NCBI GenBank assembly: GCA_023429545.1
Contig: JAEYUU010000141.1
Location: 1-20,679, forward strand
Reading direction: 5' to 3'
DNA from: Verrucomicrobiota bacterium
GTDB taxonomy: Bacteria; Verrucomicrobiota; Verrucomicrobiia; Verrucomicrobiales; Verrucomicrobiaceae
Length of the DNA stretch: 20,679 nt
Both the position numbers and the translations under genes were made by a program. Shown here piece by piece: positions 15,790 to 20,679 of this stretch. How positions within the stretch are numbered: the first letter of the stretch is position 1; every line of letters begins with the position of its first letter. Under the pieces are notes generated by a model, which had not been told where the DNA came from, did not search any database, and saw only the letters and a list, made by a program, of their open reading frames with translations.

Positions 15790-16069
15790 GGCGGTAGTCT
15801 TTCTTGCGGGTGTGATGGCGGCCGGATCTGCCTGCCGGTCACAGCGGCCACTGCGCCTGGAGGCACGCTGCCTCAAGGGGTGGATGTTCGCTTCGACGGG
15901 ACCACTGGAACGCTTATTCAGGCGGGGAGAATTTTTTTTGGCGGAGGGTGCGGAGGCGTGTTTTGGTTCTGCCTGGCGGGATGCGTGAGGTGCTCAAAAA
16001 GAGGTGATTTGCCAAGTGATGTCGTCTCCGTTTCCTCCTGCCAATGGCTGGTTCACTTGCCTATTTGGC

Positions 16070-16522
16070 TTAACCCACGCGCATTTGGTCCTCCGGCACA
16101 TCGAGCAGGATTTGCATGCCATATGAGATGCCTTCGATGAACGGAGCCAGCACTTCCAGAAGATCATCTGGCTGGAAATGCGCGGGCTTTGTCTCGGGGT
16201 GCGGATAGTAGATGAGAGCGGGCACCGGCTCGCCCTCGCGACCGGGTAGAACGATGCGGCAATCGAAGAACGAAAAGTCTTCCGCAGGTTCGGTGGGATG
16301 CCATTTCACGTTTCGAAACGTGAGCCGAGCTGACACCACCTCATACCGCGCAGGGGCGATGGAGAGATTCAACGTGGCGAGGTGATACGCCGAGAGGTTG
16401 AGGCCCAGTGCCGCGAAGAGTGGCGCCTGCATGCGCAGTGTGCCGCCGGGGAAGCGAGGGTTGTTGTTCGCCCCGGACGCGACCCGGTAGCCTGACGTGA
16501 TGATGGCGGGGATGGTGGACAT
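16070..16522 (-). CDS. Conserved-looking 150-residue protein of unknown function
   Basis: I do not recognise a named family. The 150-residue chain is compact and has no signal or membrane segment. SGYRVASGANNNPRFPGGTL (10-29), NVKWHP, FDCRIVLPG and ALIYYPHPETKP, then DDLLEVLAPFIEG near the end, follow an order that recalls CTP-dependent riboflavin kinases (SGxGEG, PGTLNV, VKCYPA, TxYP, DVLEVIAP). The resemblance is pattern-level only and no nucleotide site is confirmed. ATG 16522 is chosen because upstream in-frame sequence (to 16687) has repetitive SPVSTVSTV-like, poorly coding composition. It is divergent from aroE, and the 254-nt gap between them probably holds both promoters. Confidence 0.6.
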   Translation of the reverse strand: MSTIPAIITSGYRVASGANNNPRFPGGTLRMQAPLFAALGLNLSAYHLATLNLSIAPARYEVVSARLTFRNVKWHPTEPAEDFSFFDCRIVLPGREGEPVPALIYYPHPETKPAHFQPDDLLEVLAPFIEGISYGMQILLDVPEDQMRVG

Positions 16523-16776
16523 GCGGTGCGACGGTAGGACGGTAGAGACGGTGGAGACGGGAGAGGAAGTCAGTTTCAGCTTTGGCAGGTCGCAAGTGTT
16601 GTCATCGCCAGAGCATCTCCTGGATCCAGTGCCTCTCCAGTTCGTAAGTTGGTGTCCCATTGTGGTTTCAAAAAGCCCCACCCGCACGCAGGATTACCAA
16701 TTGAGGACAAGGACAAGAACCGAGACGCCAAAACGCCCTTGCATTTCCCTGTGCCCGACTACCCGTGAGGCATTCC

Positions 16777-17625
16777 ATGAATTTCCTCCCCACGCTCACC
16801 GGTTCCCTCTCCCAACCTGCCGCGGACAATCCCACGGTGGCCATCATGGAAGCAGCGTATGCGCACCACAACCTCCACTACCGCTACATTAACATGGATG
16901 TGCCGCCCGCCCTGCTTGCCGACGCGGTGCGTGGTGTGAAGGCTCAGGGCTATGAGGGTTTCAATTGCTCCCTGCCGCACAAAGTCGCCATCATCGAGCA
17001 TCTGGACGGTCTCGCGGAAAGTGCGCGTATCATCGGCGCGGTGAACTGCGCGGTGCTGCGTGATGGAAAATGGATTGGTGAGAACACGGACGGAAAGGGC
17101 TTCCTCCACAGCCTGACGCCCATGGTGGACCCGACGGGGAAGCACATCGTCATCCTCGGTGCAGGAGGCGCGGCGCGTGCCATCGCGGTGGAACTGGCCC
17201 TTGCCGGAGCCACGCGTGTGACCGTGGCGAACCGCTCCCGTGAGCGCGGTGAGGAGCTTGTGAAGCTGGTGAACGAGAAGACCTCCGCGAAGGCGGCCTT
17301 CGTCTTGTGGGATGATGGCGACCTCGCGCTGCCGGAAGATGCGGATGTGGTGGTGAATGCGACCTCCATCGGTCTCGCGCCAGACTGGCATGCACGCGTG
17401 CCCGTGGTGGCGGATTCCTTCCAGTCACACTTCGTGGTGGCGGATGTCATTCCCAATCCACCGCGCACCATGTTCCTCGGCGAGGCAGAGGCCCAGGGGT
17501 GTCGCATCCTCGATGGTCTTGGCATGCTGGTGAACCAGGCCGCGACGAACTTCGAATTCTGGACCGGCGTGCAACCTGACAAGGACGTGATGCGCCGCGT
17601 TCTGGAGCAGGTGTTTGGGGCGTAG
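16777..17625 (+). CDS. aroE: Shikimate dehydrogenase
   Basis: The enzyme reduces 3-dehydroshikimate to shikimate with NADPH in the cytosolic aromatic amino acid pathway. Shikimate site: TGSLSQP (S10, S12), CSLPHK with catalytic K69 and GENTDGKGF with D105. Dinucleotide site: ILGAGGAARA (G128-R134), VANRSRERG and VNATSIGL. The C-terminal DGLGMLVNQAA matches the family's closing motif. The usual NVT-PHK reads NCSLPHK and the HSxSP signature reads SLSQP followed by AADNP, a variant I associate with Planctomycetes/Verrucomicrobia enzymes. Length (282) is typical. ATG 16777 is supported by GAGG at 16767-16770, six nt upstream; a GTG at 16765 overlaps that site. It stands apart from other aro genes. 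A paralogue such as quinate/shikimate dehydrogenase is less likely but possible. Confidence 0.93.
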   Translation: MNFLPTLTGSLSQPAADNPTVAIMEAAYAHHNLHYRYINMDVPPALLADAVRGVKAQGYEGFNCSLPHKVAIIEHLDGLAESARIIGAVNCAVLRDGKWIGENTDGKGFLHSLTPMVDPTGKHIVILGAGGAARAIAVELALAGATRVTVANRSRERGEELVKLVNEKTSAKAAFVLWDDGDLALPEDADVVVNATSIGLAPDWHARVPVVADSFQSHFVVADVIPNPPRTMFLGEAEAQGCRILDGLGMLVNQAATNFEFWTGVQPDKDVMRRVLEQVFGA

Positions 17626-17667
17626 GGGAGGGGTGGTGAGCGCTCCCTCATCGAGCTCTATGTGGAA

Positions 17668-17780
17668 CAGGGAAGCAGTTCGCACGTGAGCGTGCGTTCG
17701 GATGGTGGAAAACTGTTTCCCCTGGTTGTCGTGGGCACATCCCACCCGCCACCGAGCGGCGATGTTTGGGCAGACATCGC
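17668..17780 (+). ncRNA. Hairpin-dense stretch, candidate structured RNA or 5' leader
   Basis: Four stems lie in 113 nt. An outer stem pairs GGGAAGCAGTT (17670-17680) with AACTGTTTCCC (17711-17721), with one G-U pair. It encloses CGCACG/CGTGCG with a TGAG loop (17681-17696). Then come GTGGG/CCCAC (17731-17745) and GCGATGT/ACATCGC (17759-17765/17774-17780). It lies between aroE and a small membrane-protein gene 48 nt downstream. No known riboswitch consensus is recognised; it could also be a compound terminator for aroE, although no T tract follows. Confidence 0.35.
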
Positions 17781-17828
17781 GTGTCTTGCTTCTTCAGAGC
17801 AGGTCACTTCAAATCCCCCTAATGTGCC

Positions 17829-18176
17829 ATGAATCGTAAGAACTTTGTGCGGACGCTATTGGCCACGTGCTGGCTGCCGCTGGTCTGTGCCTACTTCGGA
17901 GCCATGCTGTTGGCGGACAATGCCGCGTATGCTCATCACAAGATGCTGGGATGGGAGACTCCCGTGGCCACCGTCACGAGCGCCCATGGCACGGAGCCTG
18001 CCATGCCGGCGGATGAACCCACCGCTCCAGATGCGTCGCTCCCCGCGCGCTATCGCCTCGAAGGAGCGATCCTGGGCTTTGGCAGCGGTGCATTGATCAC
18101 CCTCCTGGCAGCGACGGTGGCAGGCAGCCTGGGCCCGGTGCCGACCCTGAAGAAGGCGGGGCGCGTGATGGCCTGA
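17829..18176 (+). CDS. Small membrane protein of unknown function
   Basis: This 115-residue protein has two likely membrane spans, at 9-28 (TLLATCWLPLVCAYFGAMLL) and 79-101 (GAILGFGSGALITLLAATVAG). They are joined by a ~50-residue hydrophilic loop rich in Ala, Pro, Glu and Thr. Ending LKKAGRVMA fits a cytoplasmic C-terminus. No motif assigns a function. It begins 48 nt after the hairpin-dense stretch, which would lie in its leader if transcription starts upstream of it. No strong ribosome site precedes the ATG (sequence CCCCCTAATGTGCC). Confidence 0.65.
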   Translation: MNRKNFVRTLLATCWLPLVCAYFGAMLLADNAAYAHHKMLGWETPVATVTSAHGTEPAMPADEPTAPDASLPARYRLEGAILGFGSGALITLLAATVAGSLGPVPTLKKAGRVMA

Positions 18177-18235
18177 TCAACCGGAGGGGTCAGTGGGAAA
18201 AGTGGCCGTGGCCCCCGGTCCGGTCATTTAAAGAT

Positions 18236-18250
18236 GCCTTGAAACAAGGC
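18236..18250 (+). repeat. Short perfect hairpin
   Basis: GCCTTG (18236-18241) and CAAGGC (18245-18250) pair around an AAA loop, 59 nt past the upstream stop codon and 93 nt before the next start. It could be a weak terminator or leader hairpin; no T tract follows. Confidence 0.35.
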
Positions 18251-18342
18251 GCCTATCGCGGCGTTATGTCGACGGACGTCCCGGAGTGGAAGGCCGACGT
18301 CGTGGACTTGCATCACCCTTCGAGCATACCCATTACATCGTC

Positions 18343-18687
18343 ATGAAACACACTCTGCCTCTTCCTGTTCTTGCCATGCTGGTGTTTTTCGCCCTGAGCA
18401 TCACTCCCAGCCTGGATGCGGCGCCGCCGCCCGATCAACCTCGTATGCGCGCGGCTTTGGAGCTATTGCAGAGCGCCAAGGAGTCCAAAAATCCGATGCC
18501 CATGCTGACTGCGGCGAAAAAGAAATTGCAAAATGCCGGAAAAAACAAGGGAGGAGATCGTGTGGAGGCTCTCGGCTACGTGAATGAAGCCATCGCCCAA
18601 GCGCAGACAGGGAACTTGGAGAAAATGAAGCAGAAGGTGGATGCTGCGATTGCGAACATCCATCAGGGTATGGGAAACGCAAAATGA
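18343..18687 (+). CDS. Small exported helical protein
   Basis: This 114-residue precursor has a signal peptide (MKHTLPLPVLAMLVFFALSI) with likely cleavage near SLDA at 25-27. The mature part is charged and helical: MRAALELLQSAKESKN, MLTAAKKKLQNAGK, ALGYVNEAIAQAQTG and MKQKVDAAIANIHQG read as four amphipathic helices, suggesting a periplasmic helical bundle. No family is recognised. ATG 18343 is used because it begins the signal peptide, with no good ribosome site. The gene ends 13 nt from the convergent methyltransferase, and I see no terminator between them. Confidence 0.7.
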   Translation: MKHTLPLPVLAMLVFFALSITPSLDAAPPPDQPRMRAALELLQSAKESKNPMPMLTAAKKKLQNAGKNKGGDRVEALGYVNEAIAQAQTGNLEKMKQKVDAAIANIHQGMGNAK

Positions 18688-18700
18688 GGGCCTCCCGACT

Positions 18701-19366
18701 CTATTCTCCGCGCACCCACCAGTCACTCTTCAGCAGTTCCCAATCGTACTCCAGCCGCTCACGCAGGGAGAATCCGGCGCTTTGAAGATAGGTGTCCGGC
18801 CGTGTGAGGGATGAGGCGGGCAGGCGCGTGACGGCGCGGAAGAATGTATACATGATCGCGAGAATGCAGCGGCTGCGCCAGCGTCTCCAGCCTCGTGATG
18901 CCTCCTGGAAATCGCCGAGCAGCCAGTGCGCGTCCTTCGCCGCGACGGAGGCGATCGCGGGCACAAGCGTCTCCAGTTGATCCGCACGGAAGCAGTCGAG
19001 GAAGAAATGCGTTACGATGAGATCGAACTCATCATGCTGGTCTTTCTGCGTCTGCTGTTGTTGTTCCAGCCACGGCACTGCATCTGACTCGAAGAATGTC
19101 ACGTTGTGCGCCGACAGTTGATACCCGGCGAGGTGCTTCCTCGCCTCCGCGATCATCTTGCCGCTCTCCTCCACACAAGTGATGGAAGCGTCAGGAAACT
19201 TCCGCACGCACTCCACGACAAAGCGTCCTGGTCCCTCGCCGAGGATGAGGATGTTGCGCGGCTGCGGCAGGCGAGCGATGAAGGCACAGCGGCAGCGATG
19301 CAGCTTTCCGCCTGCGAGCACGCGCTCCATCAGGCGGTAGATCGGCGCCAGAATATCAAAGCTCAT
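18701..19366 (-). CDS. Class I SAM-dependent methyltransferase
   Basis: This 221-residue enzyme would transfer a methyl group from S-adenosylmethionine to an unknown acceptor. Motif I is ILILGEGPGRF (G43, G45, G47), the acidic residue after the second strand is in ITCVEESG (E66), an Asp follows in FFESDAV, and FDLIVTHFFLDCF is motif II/post-II. A hydrophobic helix (CILAIMYTFFRAVTRL) near the C-terminus suggests a membrane-adjacent or lipid-like substrate. The ATG at 19366 overlaps the stop of the upstream gene as ATGA, so translation is probably coupled; longer in-frame starts back to 19498 overlap that gene and read poorly. It is the last gene of the minus-strand set. Confidence 0.88.
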   Translation of the reverse strand: MSFDILAPIYRLMERVLAGGKLHRCRCAFIARLPQPRNILILGEGPGRFVVECVRKFPDASITCVEESGKMIAEARKHLAGYQLSAHNVTFFESDAVPWLEQQQQTQKDQHDEFDLIVTHFFLDCFRADQLETLVPAIASVAAKDAHWLLGDFQEASRGWRRWRSRCILAIMYTFFRAVTRLPASSLTRPDTYLQSAGFSLRERLEYDWELLKSDWWVRGE

Positions 19367-19746
19367 GCAGTGGTGCGATCCTGCCAGCGCCACCAGAGCA
19401 ATGCAAGCGTCGCGCCACTGGCGTAGGCGTACACATCCCGTAGATCGCCGGACGTGTCCAGCATCCATCGCGGTCCCACGACCTCGCAAATCACGCACCA
19501 GACACCCAGGTGCAGGAGCACCTCCGAGACGTCCGGGAACCGGTCATGACCACGCAATCCGAGCTTGCGATGCACCCAGAGAATCAGTGGCAGCGCACAA
19601 GGAATGAGCCACAAATCATTGAAGTGGAACTGGAGGAACTCAGCCTCCACGCGTGGCTTCACCACCCAGCGGTTCAGCGCGTAGAGGGCGCATCCCGTCA
19701 GGCAGAGAGGATCCAGCAGATAGCGGAACCGTGCCATCTTTCTCAC
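19363..19746 (-). CDS. Small multi-pass membrane protein
   Basis: This 127-residue protein has three or four hydrophobic segments: YLLDPLCLTGCALYALNRWV, FNDLWLIPCALPLILWVH, VLLHLGVWCVICEVVGP and VYAYASGATLALLWWRW. No catalytic motif is evident and I do not recognise the family. Two starts are possible: GTG 19746, which overlaps the mini-ORF stop as GTGA, or ATG 19737. I use GTG because the 4-nt overlap matches that at the other end of this gene (ATGA with the methyltransferase). The context suggests a membrane partner of the methyltransferase, which is inference. Confidence 0.75.
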   Translation of the reverse strand: MRKMARFRYLLDPLCLTGCALYALNRWVVKPRVEAEFLQFHFNDLWLIPCALPLILWVHRKLGLRGHDRFPDVSEVLLHLGVWCVICEVVGPRWMLDTSGDLRDVYAYASGATLALLWWRWQDRTTA

Positions 19747-19823
19747 ACCAGCGCCAGCATGACCCAGCCCGCTGCGGCGGCGATGGCGGCTTTAAGGAGG
19801 AGGGCTTTAATCAGGAGCATCAT
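19743..19823 (-). CDS. Candidate 26-residue hydrophobic mini-protein
   Basis: Between the CLC gene and the small membrane protein, an ATG at 19823 opens a 26-codon frame ending in TGA at 19745-19743. It reads MMLLIKALLLKAAIAA and continues hydrophobic (AAGWVMLALV), so it could form one membrane helix. Its stop overlaps the next GTG start by 4 nt (GTGA), as seen between the next two genes. No Shine-Dalgarno is seen within 20 nt upstream. It starts 47 nt after the CLC stop. Expression is unproven; the alternative is a noncoding spacer with a chance open frame. Confidence 0.4.
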   Translation of the reverse strand: MMLLIKALLLKAAIAAAAGWVMLALV

Positions 19824-19870
19824 GGGGTTGTGGGTTTGGTTTTATTTGAGGAAGGTGAAGCTGGCAGTTA

Positions 19871-20677
19871 TTAGCGTTCGCGAATGTGCTCCTCGTCAAT
19901 GAGTTTTCGGCGGGCGGTAAGCAGCGCGGCGCGTCCGAGGTATCCGACGAGGCGTTGCGGCTCCTGTGACTCTACCACCGGCAGGCGGCCGATGTCGCGG
20001 GAGAGCATTTTGGTGAGCGCGTCATGTAGGGATTCGTCCGGATGCGCGACGACGAGATCGGTGCTGCCGATCTCCATCACGGTGCAATGTCCCGAGCCCG
20101 GCTTACGCAAGGCTCGAAGCATGTCACCCCGCGTGAGGATGCCGGTGAGTCGTTCGTTTTGATCGACGATGAGTGTGGCCTGCCGCGAAGTGAGCATTGG
20201 ATCACCGCTCGCGAGATGGTCCACCAGGGTGTTGAGCTGCAGGTCCGCTGCGACCTTGGGCGGATTACGATCCATTACGTCCTTCACCCGCGCGAGCTCG
20301 AAGGGATCCACACTGTACTCGCAGGAGATGTGATGCCCTCGACGCGCCAGCTTTTCGGTGAGAATGGAGCGGCGCATGAGCAGGACCGTCACGGCATAGG
20401 AGCAGACCGTGCCGATGAGCAAGCCCGTGCAGAGGTGGAAGTCCTCCGTGAGTTCCACGGCGAAGACCACTGCCGTGAGCGGCACGCGCATGGTGCCTCC
20501 CATCATTGCGGCCATCCCCACGAGCGCCCAGAGGCCGACATCGCCCACGGGAATCCATTGACCCGCCACCGCGCCCAGCGCCCCGCCGAGGATGAGCAGC
20601 GGCGCCATTACGCCCCCGGAGTTGCCGGAGCCGAGTGCCACGGACCAGACCACCGCTTTCGCCCCGAGCAGTATCAG
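19871..20677 (-). CDS. CLC-family chloride channel/transporter with two CBS domains, 5' end cut by window
   Basis: This is the C-terminal part of a CLC protein that moves chloride, possibly in exchange for protons, across the cytoplasmic membrane. The frame is open to the window edge. The visible membrane part carries LGSGNSGGVMAP, matching the CLC GSGxxGGxxxP motif, and RVPLTAVVFAVELTED, matching the conserved pair of helices after it. The gating Glu motif (GxEGP) would lie outside the window. A C-terminal cytosolic module follows with two CBS domains: VKDVMDRNPPKV to ILTRGDMLRAL, and VMEIGSTDLVVAHPDE to LVGYLGRAALL, which usually bind adenine nucleotides or regulate gating. It is the first gene seen of a minus-strand set with the mini-ORF, membrane protein and methyltransferase. 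Confidence 0.93.
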   Translation of the reverse strand: MILLGAKAVVWSVALGSGNSGGVMAPLLILGGALGAVAGQWIPVGDVGLWALVGMAAMMGGTMRVPLTAVVFAVELTEDFHLCTGLLIGTVCSYAVTVLLMRRSILTEKLARRGHHISCEYSVDPFELARVKDVMDRNPPKVAADLQLNTLVDHLASGDPMLTSRQATLIVDQNERLTGILTRGDMLRALRKPGSGHCTVMEIGSTDLVVAHPDESLHDALTKMLSRDIGRLPVVESQEPQRLVGYLGRAALLTARRKLIDEEHIRER

Positions 20678-20679
20678 GA

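Noticed and set aside
15412..16140. Plus-strand open frame of 242 codons rich in Ala/Val/Gly
   Set aside because: It runs antisense through the signal-peptide-bearing Tyr-rich gene and into a spacer; its composition is explained by that gene's codons.
16536..16562. Repeated GACGGT-like words resembling an operator array
   Set aside because: Only three loosely spaced imperfect copies in a GA-rich tract; weaker than the ATGGTG cluster and explained by simple sequence.
16523..16687. N-terminal extension of the 150-residue minus-strand protein
   Set aside because: The extra 55 codons read as repeats such as SPVSTVSTV with no conservation signal; the region more likely holds divergent promoters.

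Overview
The window looks like a chromosomal segment of a high-GC member of the Planctomycetes-Verrucomicrobia group, most likely Verrucomicrobia. This is inferred from gene style: many secreted or membrane proteins without assigned function, mostly weak Shine-Dalgarno sites, a SASA-type esterase, and an aroE variant of the kind I associate with this group. There is no rRNA, tRNA, insertion sequence, phage gene or CRISPR array that I can see. Both edges cut through genes: a hybrid histidine kinase on the left and a CLC chloride channel on the right.

Left part (1-5.2 kb, all + strand): the 3' part of a multi-sensor hybrid histidine kinase, a secreted SGNH/SASA esterase resembling sialate O-acetylesterases, and a small cupin.

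Middle part (5.4-14.6 kb): a run of poorly characterised genes with host-interaction or signalling flavour. A 525-residue protein has weak resemblance to the Tiki/TraB/erythromycin-esterase group and a disordered tail with a perfect RSxSxP motif. Next is an exported protein with a His/Cys arrangement reminiscent of clan CD cysteine peptidases. Then comes a degenerate J-domain/Pro-Ala linker/TM/Sel1 protein. A membrane-anchored protein of unknown function lies on the opposite strand. Two small ribbon-helix-helix-type proteins follow, the first preceded by a cluster of five ATGGTG/CACCAT hexamers that could be its own operator. Last is a TIR-like domain fused to roughly 450 residues of Pro/Ala/Ser/Thr/Val repeats. 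A functional link between these genes is my hypothesis only.

Right part (14.7-18.7 kb): a multi-pass membrane protein; a perfect 11-bp inverted repeat in a convergent gap; a tiny exported Gly/Tyr/Cys-rich protein; an unknown 150-residue protein divergent from shikimate dehydrogenase (aroE); a hairpin-dense stretch downstream of aroE that may be a structured RNA; and two small exported or membrane proteins.

Right edge (18.7-20.7 kb, - strand): an apparently co-transcribed set of CLC channel with CBS domains, a 26-codon hydrophobic mini-ORF, a small membrane protein and a class I methyltransferase. The last three are joined by 4-nt stop/start overlaps (GTGA and ATGA), which suggests translational coupling.
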